From Enterobacter kobei (GTDB taxonomy: Bacteria; Pseudomonadota; Gammaproteobacteria; Enterobacterales; Enterobacteriaceae), in NCBI RefSeq assembly GCF_018323985.1, contig NZ_AP024590.1, positions 3,348,001 to 3,412,000 of the forward strand: 64,000 nucleotides of DNA, read 5' to 3'. Made by a program: the position numbers and the translations under genes. Below are positions 17,188-25,548 of this stretch, piece by piece. Each line of letters starts with the position of its first letter. The first letter of the stretch is position 1. The notes under the pieces were generated by a model. That model made no database searches. It saw nothing but the letters and a program-made list of their open reading frames with translations, and had not been told where the DNA came from.

Positions 17188-17558
17188 TGGACAGTAAAAC
17201 CCTGCAAGCCTGCGCGCATCGCGTGGCGCTGGAATTACCCTTTACCGAGCACTGCTGGCCGTTTGGCCCGGATGCCGACGTCTTTAAGGTCAACGGTAAG
17301 ATTTTCATGATGACCGCCACCGCCCGTGGGCGTCCGCTGGTCAGCGTGAAAGCCGACCCGCAAAAAGCGCTGCTCAACCGGCAGATCTACCCGAGCATTG
17401 AGCCGGGCTGGCACCTGAATAAAAAACACTGGATTTCAGTTTACGCGGGAGACGACATCAGCGAAGGGCTGGTGGAAGATCTGATCCTCGACGCCTGGCA
17501 TCTGGTGGTCGACAGCCTGCCGAAAAAAGCCCGCCAGCGCATTCGCCCGGAAGGCTGA
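17187..17558 (+). CDS. MmcQ/YjbR-family protein
   Basis: A 123-residue protein of the MmcQ/YjbR family (double-wing CyaY-like fold). The family hallmarks are seen: an N-terminal hydrophilic helix, WPFGPDADVFKVNGKIF, and the later PGWHLNKKHWISV. The biochemical role is not established; some annotations suggest DNA binding. The ATG overlaps the ramR stop (TAATG), so it is translated from the ramR message. It ends 9 bases before the convergent XRE gene. Confidence 0.85.
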   Translation: MDSKTLQACAHRVALELPFTEHCWPFGPDADVFKVNGKIFMMTATARGRPLVSVKADPQKALLNRQIYPSIEPGWHLNKKHWISVYAGDDISEGLVEDLILDAWHLVVDSLPKKARQRIRPEG

Positions 17559-17567
17559 ATCTTAGCT

Positions 17568-18437
17568 TCAGTCCCGCGCAAGGATTTCCAGCGCCTGCTC
17601 CCCTGCCGCATCCACCGGCAAATACACCAGTAAGCGTGAGCCGTTACGCGGCGCGGAATACCAGTACATCTGCTGCAACATGAATTCCCCTGCCTGTGGA
17701 TGGGTGAAGGTTTTGATCTTATTTTCCACCCCCGAGACGTCATAGCGTTTATGCCACAGCGCCTCGAATTCAGGCGAGACGGCAAAAAAGCGCGCCAGTT
17801 TATTCTCCCAGAAGGGCTCGCCCCGGTGTTCCGCCATCGCCGCGCGGAAATAGGCCACAAACGTCGGCAATACCGAGTCGTCGCTCCCAAGGCGACTGCG
17901 CCAGACGGGGCTGGTGAGATAAAGATAGATACAGTTGCGCTCATCGTCGGGCATCTGCGCGAAATCAACCCCCATCAGGCGGCTAAAACTGTCGTTCCAC
18001 GCCACGATGTCAAAGCTGGGGCGCTGAATGCTGGCGGGTTGCGGGTTAAGGCTATCGAGCAGGCGTCGGGTACTGTCGCTGATCATTTCACAGCCGCTTA
18101 ACGGCGGGATTTCACCGGGCGTTAAGCCTGCTAACACAAACAGATGGCGGGTTTCAGTGGGGGAACATTGCAGCGCAGTGGCAATGGCCTGCATCACTGC
18201 GGCGGAAGGATTCACTTCCCGCCCCTGCTCCAGCCAGGTGTACCAGGTCACGCCGACATCGGCGAGCATCGCCACCTCTTCACGCCGCAGGCCAGGCGTG
18301 CGTCGCCGTCCGCTGCGCGGCAGCCCCAGACGTTGCGGATCAAGGCTTTCCCGCCGTGCACGTAAAAACGCGCCAAGCTGTTTGCGGTTCTCATCCTGAA
18401 TGGTCAGCGTCGCCGCCCGGTCAACCAGCATCGTCAT
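17568..18437 (-). CDS. XRE-family regulator with MmyB-like ligand domain
   Basis: A transcription factor with an N-terminal HTH_XRE domain (about residues 12-75, with the hallmark SGRRRTPGLRREEVAMLADV and TWYTWLEQGREV) and a C-terminal MmyB-like domain (about 105-285). The latter may bind a fatty acid or other small molecule, as in Chloroflexus MltR. Several ATGs cluster at the start. I choose 18437 (MTMLVDRAATL), as GGGGA lies five bases upstream; 18452 would leave almost no leader after the apparent -10 box TATACT. Divergent from an MFS exporter, which it probably controls. Confidence 0.85.
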   Translation of the reverse strand: MTMLVDRAATLTIQDENRKQLGAFLRARRESLDPQRLGLPRSGRRRTPGLRREEVAMLADVGVTWYTWLEQGREVNPSAAVMQAIATALQCSPTETRHLFVLAGLTPGEIPPLSGCEMISDSTRRLLDSLNPQPASIQRPSFDIVAWNDSFSRLMGVDFAQMPDDERNCIYLYLTSPVWRSRLGSDDSVLPTFVAYFRAAMAEHRGEPFWENKLARFFAVSPEFEALWHKRYDVSGVENKIKTFTHPQAGEFMLQQMYWYSAPRNGSRLLVYLPVDAAGEQALEILARD

Positions 18438-18462
18438 AATCATCCCCAGCATGGTAGTGCCA

Positions 18463-18488
18463 GTACCAGTATAAGCAAGAACTGGTAC
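18463..18488. promoter_or_regulatory. Candidate operator for the XRE/MFS divergent pair
   Basis: Perfect 8-base inverted arms GTACCAGT and ACTGGTAC are separated by 10 bases. On the minus strand the left arm overlaps the hexamer TATACT that looks like the regulator's -10 box. An additional partial copy AGTGCCAG lies just to the left. The position suits autorepression and control of the exporter. Confidence 0.55.
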
Positions 18489-18545
18489 CCGTTTAATGAT
18501 TCCGCGATGCTACGTCCATCTGATGAATGACGCAATGGAGTTACC

Positions 18546-19970
18546 ATGAATACCGCTGCTGTTTCACCGGGGCGCGCGGCGCTGATCGTGCTGCTGACCG
18601 GACAAATGTTACCGCTGATCGATACCTCGATTACCAATGTGGCCCTTGATTCTATTACCGGATCGCTGCACACCAGCGCCACGCAACTGGAGCTGATCGT
18701 TGCCCTGTACGGCGTGGCCTTTGCGGTCTGTCTGGCGATGGGTAGTAAGCTCGGCGACAACCTCGGTCGTCGCCGGGTGTTTATGTGGGGCGTGGCGGCT
18801 TTTGGCGTCGCCTCGCTGCTGTGCGGCATGGCGACCTCGGTCGGGGCGCTACTGGCTGCCCGTACCTTACAGGGCATGGGCGCGGCGTTGATCGTGCCGC
18901 AAATTCTCGCCACGCTGCACGTGACGCTGGCAGGCAGCGCACGGGCGAAAGCGATAAGCCTTTACGGCGGCATTGGCGGCATCGCCTTTATTATCGGACA
19001 GATGGGCGGCGGCTGGCTGGTGTCGGCGGATGTCGCCGGGCTGGGCTGGCGCAATGCCTTTTTCATTAACGTGCCGATCTGCCTGCTGGTGCTGGCGGTG
19101 ACGCCTCGTTATGTGCCGGAAACCCGCAGCGATGCGCCGTCGCGTATCGACTGGCGCGGCACGTCCCTGCTGGCCGTGATCCTCTGCTGTCTGCTGTTCC
19201 CGCTGGCTCTCGGCCCGGAACTGCACTGGCCATGGCCGACAACGGCGGCGCTACTGGCGGTGATCCCGCTGGCACTGTGGATGCGCAGCGATGCTGCACG
19301 CCAGCAACAGCGCGGATTACAACCGCTGCTGCCGCCACGCCTGCTGAAGCTTGCCAGCATCCGTTTCGGCATTCTTATCGCCCTGCTGTTTTTCAGCGCC
19401 TGGTCCGGCTTTATGTTCTGTATGGCGCTGACCATGCAGGCAGGGATGGGCATGGCACCGTGGCAGTCGGGAAACAGTTTTATCGCGCTGGGCGTCGCCT
19501 ATTTTGTCTCCGCCTGGTATGCGCCGAAACTTATCGCCCGCCACGCTACCGGCACCATTTTGCTGACCGGTATCGCCATTCAGCTGGTCGGCCTGCTGGC
19601 GCTGATCGCCACCCTGACCGCTTCCGGACGAGTGGTGGGCGCGCTGGCGCTGGCCCCGTCTACGGCGCTGATTGGCTACGGACAAGCGTTGATTGTGAAC
19701 AGCTTTTATCGTATCGGGATGCGGGATATTGCCGCCCGCGACGCCGGGGCAGGCAGTGCGATCCTCAGCACACTGCAACAGGCGACGCTCGGCCTGGGCC
19801 CGGCGGTATTAGGCGGCCTGTTCCTGCATCTGCTGGCGCGCAGCGAGGGGAATTATTCTTCGGCGCTGAGCAGCTTTCTCGCTGTGGAAGTGGTGATGAT
19901 GCTGGCGCTGGCGACAGCGGCGATTTGCGGTCGCCAGCACCTGATGCCGGTCTGCACCGACAAACAGTAA
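18546..19970 (+). CDS. MFS transporter, DHA2-type drug efflux family
   Basis: A 474-residue major facilitator with about 14 hydrophobic segments. MFS motif A is in GSKLGDNLGRRRVF (about residue 65). Motif C-like GGIGFIIGQMGGGWL lies near residue 150, and a D-type motif LPLIDTSITNVALDSI near residue 25 is typical of DHA2 proton-driven exporters. The substrate cannot be told from sequence. The start ATG has GGAG five bases upstream. Divergent XRE/MmyB regulators next to MFS exporters are a recurrent pairing, suggesting induction by the exported compound. Confidence 0.87.
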   Translation: MNTAAVSPGRAALIVLLTGQMLPLIDTSITNVALDSITGSLHTSATQLELIVALYGVAFAVCLAMGSKLGDNLGRRRVFMWGVAAFGVASLLCGMATSVGALLAARTLQGMGAALIVPQILATLHVTLAGSARAKAISLYGGIGGIAFIIGQMGGGWLVSADVAGLGWRNAFFINVPICLLVLAVTPRYVPETRSDAPSRIDWRGTSLLAVILCCLLFPLALGPELHWPWPTTAALLAVIPLALWMRSDAARQQQRGLQPLLPPRLLKLASIRFGILIALLFFSAWSGFMFCMALTMQAGMGMAPWQSGNSFIALGVAYFVSAWYAPKLIARHATGTILLTGIAIQLVGLLALIATLTASGRVVGALALAPSTALIGYGQALIVNSFYRIGMRDIAARDAGAGSAILSTLQQATLGLGPAVLGGLFLHLLARSEGNYSSALSSFLAVEVVMMLALATAAICGRQHLMPVCTDKQ

Positions 19971-19972
19971 CA

Positions 19973-20836
19973 CTAGACGGGCAGCCGTTTTACCATCCGC
20001 CAGCGGAACCAGATTTGCGCCACGAGGATCAGCACGCCGCCGATGATTTTCTGAAGTGGCAGCCGTTCGCCGTACCACACAGATGCGGCGATCACCGTCA
20101 GCAGCGGCTCCAGCACCATAATGATGGCGGCGCTGGCGACGGCGGCGTGTTTTTGCCCCTGCAATTGCAGACCAAAGCGCAGCGCCGTGGCGATGAAAAT
20201 ACTGGCGATCAACCAGCCAAAAGTGGTGGCGCTAATACCCTGCGTCCACGGCTCAAACAGGGCTGAGATCAAAAGCCCGGTGAGGCCGGTTATCGCCAGT
20301 TGCGCGGTGGTGAGCGGGATCAGCGGCACCTCGCGGGCGACGCGGCTGGTATAGCAAAAGGAAATCGACTGCACGAAGGCGGTGAGTAAAAACCAGCCCT
20401 GGCTGGCGTGGAAAGTAATGGGAACATGCAGGCTCAACAGCGCCAGTCCAATAATCGCCAGCGGCAGGCACTCCCAGTACGCCCGCGCCGGGCGCACGCC
20501 CATCATGCCCCAGGCCACCAGCGGCACAAACAGCATGGAGAGGCTCATAATGAACGCCCCCTCTCCCAGCGATGGCGTCACCGACACCGACCAGATCCAC
20601 AGGCACAGGTTGAGCGCCATCCACAGGCCGCTGATGATCACCGGCTTCAGTTGCGTGCGGGCAATGCGCTGGCCGCGGCAGAACGGCAGCAGTACCAGCG
20701 CGCCGCCGCAGAAACGCAGCGCAAGGAAAGCGAAAACCGGCATGCCGGCAATGGCTTCGCGGGAGAAGATCCAGCCGCAGGCGGCGATCATCGTGGTCAG
20801 GACGAGAAAGAGATCAGCTTGTCGTTGCCGGTTCAC
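19973..20836 (-). CDS. EamA/DMT-family permease
   Basis: A ten-helix drug/metabolite-superfamily permease with two EamA repeats (residues ~5-135 and ~145-280). I choose GTG 20836 (287 residues, start MNRQRQADLFLVL) because AGGGAG lies eight bases upstream. A GTG three codons earlier has no usable spacing. The substrate is unknown. It follows the LacI regulator gene after about 20 bases on the same strand, so it may be the last gene of the sugar operon. It ends 2 bases from the convergent MFS gene. Confidence 0.82.
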   Translation of the reverse strand: MNRQRQADLFLVLTTMIAACGWIFSREAIAGMPVFAFLALRFCGGALVLLPFCRGQRIARTQLKPVIISGLWMALNLCLWIWSVSVTPSLGEGAFIMSLSMLFVPLVAWGMMGVRPARAYWECLPLAIIGLALLSLHVPITFHASQGWFLLTAFVQSISFCYTSRVAREVPLIPLTTAQLAITGLTGLLISALFEPWTQGISATTFGWLIASIFIATALRFGLQLQGQKHAAVASAAIIMVLEPLLTVIAASVWYGERLPLQKIIGGVLILVAQIWFRWRMVKRLPV

Positions 20837-20856
20837 CGGAAACACTCCCTTAAAAA

Positions 20857-21837
20857 CTACGCGCTCAGGCGAGAAATATAGTGCCAGTCCATCATCACCC
20901 GCTGGGCGGGGGCGTCCGGATTATCGATTTTGTTGAGCAGTAACCCGACAGCGGTGCGGCCAATGTCCTGGGAGGGTTGCTCAATGGTACTGAGCGGCGG
21001 CGAGACCATTTCCGCCAGCGCCGTACCGTCAAAGCCCACCACGGCAATATCTTCCGGCGTTTTCAGCCCGGCACTGGCAATCGCCAGCATTGCCCCTGCC
21101 GCCAGCGTGTCCGATACCGCAAATACCGCGTCCGGGCGCACGTCAGCCTGTAATAGCTTTTCCATCGCCGCCACGCCCGCGCGGAAGCTCAGTTCGCTGG
21201 CATATTCCACGACGTTATAGTCCAGCTTGCCCTGATGCAGCCCGGTTTTATAACCGCGCTCGCGCAGGCGGGCGTATTTGTAGCTGAGATCGTGGTTAAT
21301 CAGCGCAATGCGCTGGCGGCCACCAGCCACCAGTTGCCCGATCACGTGCTGGGCGGCGTCAACATCGTTAATGCCGACGCAGGAGACATTGCCGGCATCG
21401 GCGTATTCCGCACACTGCACCCAGGGCGCCTGACCGATCATCGCGGTCAGTTCCGGTAATTTGCTGAAGGCGTCCATGGTGATAATACCATCGACAATTT
21501 TACCGGAGAGCAGCTTGAGCGCCGACGTGGAGCGCGCCACGTCGGAGCCGGAGTTACACAGCAGAATGCGGTAGCCGTTTTTCTCAGCCTCTTCTTCAAT
21601 GCCCTTCACCACTTCCGCGCAAAACGGGTTGGCGATGTTAGACACCAGCACGAGGATCATATAGCTGCGCGCGGTGCGCAGCTGGCGGGCCAGCAGGTTT
21701 GGCTGATAATTGCTTTCCTGAATAGCCGCCAGCACCCGTTCGCGATTTTTCGCTTTTACGGAATCGCTGTTGTTGAGCACGCGCGACACCGTGGCGACGG
21801 AGACGCCTGCCAGCCGGGCGATTTTCTGAATTGACAT
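20857..21837 (-). CDS. LacI/GalR-family repressor of the adjacent sugar operon
   Basis: A 326-residue regulator. The N-terminal HTH is IQKIARLAGVSVATVSRVLNNS with the hinge helix NLLARQLRT, and the effector domain is the periplasmic-binding-protein fold. ATG 21837 is correct, because the longer frame reads into the intergenic gap. The likely targets are the two GTAATCGATTAC palindromes 3.6 kb upstream, before the first gene of the operon. It sits 83 bases after the oxidoreductase gene, so it is probably autoregulated as part of the operon. The inducer is unknown. Confidence 0.9.
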   Translation of the reverse strand: MSIQKIARLAGVSVATVSRVLNNSDSVKAKNRERVLAAIQESNYQPNLLARQLRTARSYMILVLVSNIANPFCAEVVKGIEEEAEKNGYRILLCNSGSDVARSTSALKLLSGKIVDGIITMDAFSKLPELTAMIGQAPWVQCAEYADAGNVSCVGINDVDAAQHVIGQLVAGGRQRIALINHDLSYKYARLRERGYKTGLHQGKLDYNVVEYASELSFRAGVAAMEKLLQADVRPDAVFAVSDTLAAGAMLAIASAGLKTPEDIAVVGFDGTALAEMVSPPLSTIEQPSQDIGRTAVGLLLNKIDNPDAPAQRVMMDWHYISRLSA

Positions 21838-21919
21838 AAAGCGGACACATCCTGCGGTTGGCGCAATGCAATGCTTGCAGGCTATCACAAATTTGGTGCC
21901 CGGCGAACCGGGCTATTGT

Positions 21920-23071
21920 TCAGGAGGCCACGCGGATCCAGCGCTGCTGCTGATGACTTTTCATAATGGCATCAATGATAAACATCACGTTCGCGCCATC
22001 CTCAAAGGTGGCGAACGGGGCTGTTCCGGCGGCGGGCATTTTTCCGGCGCGCACGGCTTCATAAAATTGCAGCATCATATTTTTGAAGGCATCCGGCCAG
22101 CCTTCGATATGTCCCCCAGGGAAGTGGGCGCTGGCGGCGGCGTCCCGTGCCATCAGGCCCGGATCGTCAGTGAGGATCTGATTGGGCTGGTGACGGTGGC
22201 CTATCCACAACTGCTGCGGCACTTCCTGATCCCAGGCCAGCGAACAGGCGCTGCCGTTGATCTCAAAACTGAGGCGGTTTTTACGTCCGGCGCTGACCTG
22301 CGAGACGCTGAAACAGCCTTTGCTGCCGTCGTCAAAACGCAGCAGTACCGCCCCGCCATCCTCGGTGGTTACCGGTTTATCCTCATACTGCGCGGCCCCA
22401 ATGCCGTGGCTGAAGGTCGCCCCGCCGTCCGTGCGCGCTTTACGCGTTGGCCAGACGATCGCCAGATCCGCCATGACCTCGGTGATGCGTCGCCCGGTGA
22501 CAAACTGCACCGTGTCGCACCAGTGAGAGCCGATATCCGCCACCGCGCGGGAGAGGCCGCCCTTTTCCGCGTCCACCCGCCAGTTATAGTCGGTTTCCAG
22601 CGCCATCCAGTCCTGCAAATAGCTGCCGTGAACCGAAAACAGCCGCCCCGTTTGCCCGTGGCGCTGCATACTCGCCGCCTGCTGCACCATCGCAAACTGC
22701 CGGTAAACGAAGCTGACGCCATGCACCACGCCTGCCGCCTGCGCCAGCGTCACCAGTTCGCGGGCTTCTTCCGGCGTCATGCACAGCGGTTTTTCGGAAA
22801 AGACGTGCTTTCCGGCGCGCAGGATCTGGCGGTTGATTTCCGCATGCAGATGATTCGGCGTGCAGTTGTGCACCACGTCCAGCCCCGGATGCGCCAGAAA
22901 ATCTTCTACCGCGCCGTAGGCGTGCGGCACGTTCAGCGCCGCCGCTTTTTCCTGCGCGGCAAGAAGCGAGCTGTCGCACAGCGCAACTACCTCAACAAAC
23001 CCCAGACGGCGCAGGGCTTCAATATGCGCCGGGCCGATAAAGCCGCTGCCGATAATCCCAACCCTGATCAT
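21920..23071 (-). CDS. Gfo/Idh/MocA-family oxidoreductase
   Basis: A 383-residue NAD(P)-dependent dehydrogenase. The N-terminal Rossmann domain has GIIGSGFIGPAHIEAL (residues ~4-19), the catalytic EKP motif is in VFSEKPLCM (about residue 95), and the C-terminal substrate domain contains DIGSHWCDTVQF with the usual Asp/His pair. Such enzymes oxidise or epimerise sugars, inositols or sugar acids. It overlaps the upstream isomerase gene by four bases (ATGA), implying coupled translation and a shared pathway. Confidence 0.9.
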   Translation of the reverse strand: MIRVGIIGSGFIGPAHIEALRRLGFVEVVALCDSSLLAAQEKAAALNVPHAYGAVEDFLAHPGLDVVHNCTPNHLHAEINRQILRAGKHVFSEKPLCMTPEEARELVTLAQAAGVVHGVSFVYRQFAMVQQAASMQRHGQTGRLFSVHGSYLQDWMALETDYNWRVDAEKGGLSRAVADIGSHWCDTVQFVTGRRITEVMADLAIVWPTRKARTDGGATFSHGIGAAQYEDKPVTTEDGGAVLLRFDDGSKGCFSVSQVSAGRKNRLSFEINGSACSLAWDQEVPQQLWIGHRHQPNQILTDDPGLMARDAAASAHFPGGHIEGWPDAFKNMMLQFYEAVRAGKMPAAGTAPFATFEDGANVMFIIDAIMKSHQQQRWIRVAS

Positions 23072-24132
23072 GACGCATCTCCCAGACCGAGCATTGTGCG
23101 GATGCTGGCGCGATCCGACGCGCTGGCGGCAAAATCATCAAACGCACGATCCGCCACCGGTATGATATGTCGGCGGATAAATTCGCTGCCCTCCCGTGCG
23201 CCGGCATCGCCCTCTTTCAGACAGCACTCCCACTCCAGCACTGCCCAGCCGTCATAGCCGTACTGCGTCAGCTTGCTAAAAATCGCCCCGAAATCGATCT
23301 GCCCATCCCCCGGCGAGCGGAAGCGTCCGGCGCGGTCGATCCACGGCTGATAGCCGCCGTAGACGCCGCTGCGCCCGTTGCTGCGAAACTCCGCATCCTT
23401 AACGTGAAAGGCTTTAATACGCTCATGATAGCGATCGATAAAGGCCAGATAATCGATGTGCTGCAACAGCAGGTGGCTCGGATCGTAGAGCATATTGCAG
23501 CGCGGATGATGATCTACCAGCGCCAGAAAACGCTCAAAAGTTGCGCCGTCGTGCAGATCTTCCCCCGGATGGATCTCAAAGCAGACGTTAACCCCGTGGC
23601 GGTCAAAGACGTCAAAGATCGGACGCCAGCGGGCGGCAAGCTCATGAAAGGCTTCTTCCAGCAGTTGCGCATTGTGCGGCGGCCAGGGGTAAAAATAGGG
23701 CCACGCCAGCGCGCCGGAAAAGGTCGCGTGCGCCGTTAAGCCAAGCCGCGCAGAGGCCTGTGCCGCCTGCTTGAGCTTTTCCACCGCCCACGCCTGACGC
23801 GCGGCGGGATTGCCGCGTACCTCCGGCGGCGCAAAGCCATCAAAGGCCGCATCGTAAGCGGGGTGCACGGCAATCAGCTGTCCTTCCAGATGGGTGGAGA
23901 GTTCGCTGATTTCCAGCCCGTGTCCCGCCAGCCTTCCGATAATATCGTCGCAGTAGGCCTGGCTTTCCGCCGCCTGCGCAACGTCAAAAATCGCCGGATG
24001 GTGGCAGGGAATCTCCAGCGCTTTATAACCGCGTTCTGCCGCCCAGGCCGCGAGGCCATCGAGCGTGTTAAAAGGCGCGTCGCTGCCAATAAACTGCGAC
24101 AGGAAAATACCCGGTCCTTTAATGGTTTTCAT
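23068..24132 (-). CDS. Sugar phosphate isomerase/epimerase family protein (xylose isomerase-like TIM barrel)
   Basis: A 354-residue AP endonuclease 2-like TIM barrel of the IolE/YcjR type. Likely metal ligands are in CFEIHPGEDLHDG (Glu, His), YDPSHLLLQHID (Asp, His), FHVKDAEF (His) and VLEWECCLKEG (Glu), the usual order for this superfamily. The start ATG 24132 begins MKTIKGPGIFLSQF. The gene lies between the symporter and the dehydrogenase in one operon, so it probably isomerises or epimerises the imported sugar or its keto-derivative. The exact substrate cannot be read. Confidence 0.87.
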   Translation of the reverse strand: MKTIKGPGIFLSQFIGSDAPFNTLDGLAAWAAERGYKALEIPCHHPAIFDVAQAAESQAYCDDIIGRLAGHGLEISELSTHLEGQLIAVHPAYDAAFDGFAPPEVRGNPAARQAWAVEKLKQAAQASARLGLTAHATFSGALAWPYFYPWPPHNAQLLEEAFHELAARWRPIFDVFDRHGVNVCFEIHPGEDLHDGATFERFLALVDHHPRCNMLYDPSHLLLQHIDYLAFIDRYHERIKAFHVKDAEFRSNGRSGVYGGYQPWIDRAGRFRSPGDGQIDFGAIFSKLTQYGYDGWAVLEWECCLKEGDAGAREGSEFIRRHIIPVADRAFDDFAASASDRASIRTMLGLGDAS

Positions 24133-24147
24133 AACCTCTCCCACAAC

Positions 24148-25389
24148 TTAAGCCTGTGCTTTATCGTTGTACTTGAATGACAACATGAAAATCAGCGCAA
24201 TAACCGCGGCGGCCACCGCCGGGATCCACCAGAAGGTCACCCACGCCTGCGGCACGCTTTGCCCGGCCACCAGACGGTTATAGAGCGCGCCGGAAATCTG
24301 CGAGCCGAGCAGCATGCCGATACCATAAGTGAACATCACGATCATGCTTTGCGCCTGACCTTTCACTTTTTCCCCTGCCACGCGATCGGTGTAGATAAAG
24401 CCAACCACAAAGAAGAAGTCATAGCAGATACCGTGCAGCAAAATGCCGAGATAAAGCAGGAAGCGCCCCTCTTCGCTGACGCCCAGCGCAAAAAATGCGT
24501 AGCGCACGAACCAGGCACACATGCCGATCAGCAGCATGTATTTCACCCCGAGGCGGCGGAACAGCAGCGGGATCACCAGCATAAAGACAATCTCGGACAT
24601 CTGCCCGAAGGACATGGCGGTGCTGACATCCGCGACACCGGCGTCTGCCAGATAGGACGCGGTATAGGCGTAATAGGTGCCCAATGGTACGGAAATCAGC
24701 ATGGCGCACAGCGAGAAGACAAAGAAATGACGCGTTTTGAGCAGCGCGAAGGCATCGGCGCAGAACAGATCGCGCACCTTCACCGGCAGCCCTTTGGCGG
24801 GCGCGGGCGTGTGCGGCAGCGTCAGGCTGTATATCGCCAGCGCCACCGAGCTGATGGCCGCCACCATAAAAATGCTGGTGCTGGAGGCGATGCCGGTGAC
24901 ACCGATAAAGATCCCCGCCACAATCCAGCCGATGGTGCCGAACACGCGCACCACCGGGAAGGTTTTATCGATATTGCGCAGACTGTGAAACGCGATGTTG
25001 TTGGTCAACGCCAGCGTCGGCATATAGCACAGGGTGTAACCAAACAGCAGACCAATCAGCAGCGCGCCATTTTGCGCGACCAGCGCCTGCGGTACAAACC
25101 AGAGGATCACCGCCCCTGCGAGGTGCATTACCGCCATCACTTTTTGCGAGGCAAAAAAGCGATCCACCAGCATGCCGAGCACGAACGGCGAGAGAATAGA
25201 GGCGATGGGACCGGCAGAAAACGCATCGCCAATCAGCAACGCCATATTGTGCTGCGTCATCACCAGACCGAGGGTGACTGACCAGCTGCCCCAGATGAAA
25301 AACTGTAAGAACATCATCAGCGACAGCCGCGGTACGAGTAACCGGTGCTGCGCCAGATTGCTTCCGCTACTTTCGGTTGTTGACACCAT
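24148..25389 (-). CDS. MFS symporter of the nucleoside:H+ symporter (NupG/YegT-like) family
   Basis: A 413-residue 12-helix permease with the N-terminal RLSLMMFLQFFIWGSWSVTLG segment characteristic of the NHS family (NupG, XapB, YegT). Many relatives linked to Gfo/Idh dehydrogenases carry sugars rather than nucleosides. It is the first gene of the operon. Two LacI-type palindromes lie 23-66 bases upstream of its ATG. A gap of 15 bases leads to the isomerase gene. Confidence 0.87.
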   Translation of the reverse strand: MVSTTESSGSNLAQHRLLVPRLSLMMFLQFFIWGSWSVTLGLVMTQHNMALLIGDAFSAGPIASILSPFVLGMLVDRFFASQKVMAVMHLAGAVILWFVPQALVAQNGALLIGLLFGYTLCYMPTLALTNNIAFHSLRNIDKTFPVVRVFGTIGWIVAGIFIGVTGIASSTSIFMVAAISSVALAIYSLTLPHTPAPAKGLPVKVRDLFCADAFALLKTRHFFVFSLCAMLISVPLGTYYAYTASYLADAGVADVSTAMSFGQMSEIVFMLVIPLLFRRLGVKYMLLIGMCAWFVRYAFFALGVSEEGRFLLYLGILLHGICYDFFFVVGFIYTDRVAGEKVKGQAQSMIVMFTYGIGMLLGSQISGALYNRLVAGQSVPQAWVTFWWIPAVAAAVIALIFMLSFKYNDKAQA

Positions 25390-25411
25390 TTTATTGCCTC
25401 ACCTGTGAAAA

Positions 25412-25423
25412 GTAATCGATTAC
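25412..25423. promoter_or_regulatory. LacI-type operator 1 of the sugar operon
   Basis: A perfect 12-base palindrome GTAATCGATTAC with central CG, the usual centre of LacI/GalR operators. It is immediately upstream of the symporter start. Confidence 0.8.
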
Positions 25424-25443
25424 AAATTGCCGTCAACCAGAAA

Positions 25444-25455
25444 GTAATCGATTAC
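25444..25455. promoter_or_regulatory. LacI-type operator 2 of the sugar operon
   Basis: A second exact copy of GTAATCGATTAC, with centre 32 bases (about three helical turns) from the first, so both face the same side of the DNA. This supports cooperative binding of the regulator encoded at 20,857. Confidence 0.8.
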
Positions 25456-25467
25456 AAAATAAGGCGC

Positions 25468-25504
25468 ATCGTGATCGAACGGGATCCGCGAGGTGGATCA
25501 CGAT
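25468..25504. repeat. 9-base inverted repeat upstream of the sugar operon
   Basis: The arms ATCGTGATC and GATCACGAT are perfect inverted copies with a 19-base spacer. It might be an activator site (the GTGATC/GATCAC halves recall CRP half-sites, but spacing does not fit). Confidence 0.4.
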
Positions 25505-25519
25505 AAATAATCAGGGAGT

Positions 25520-25541
25520 CCCCTCATCGGGCGATGAGGGG
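25520..25541. repeat. Strong hairpin after pheP
   Basis: The palindrome CCCCTCATC-GGGC-GATGAGGGG begins 8 bases beyond the pheP stop, on the 3' side. It lacks a T-run in the right place on either strand, so it may protect the 3' end rather than act as a classical terminator. Confidence 0.6.
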
Positions 25542-25548
25542 AAAAGGA

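Noticed and set aside
19232..20266. A 344-codon + strand frame spanning the MFS and EamA genes
   Set aside because: It overlaps two well-supported genes in other frames and has an Arg/Gly/Ala-rich composition without family features.
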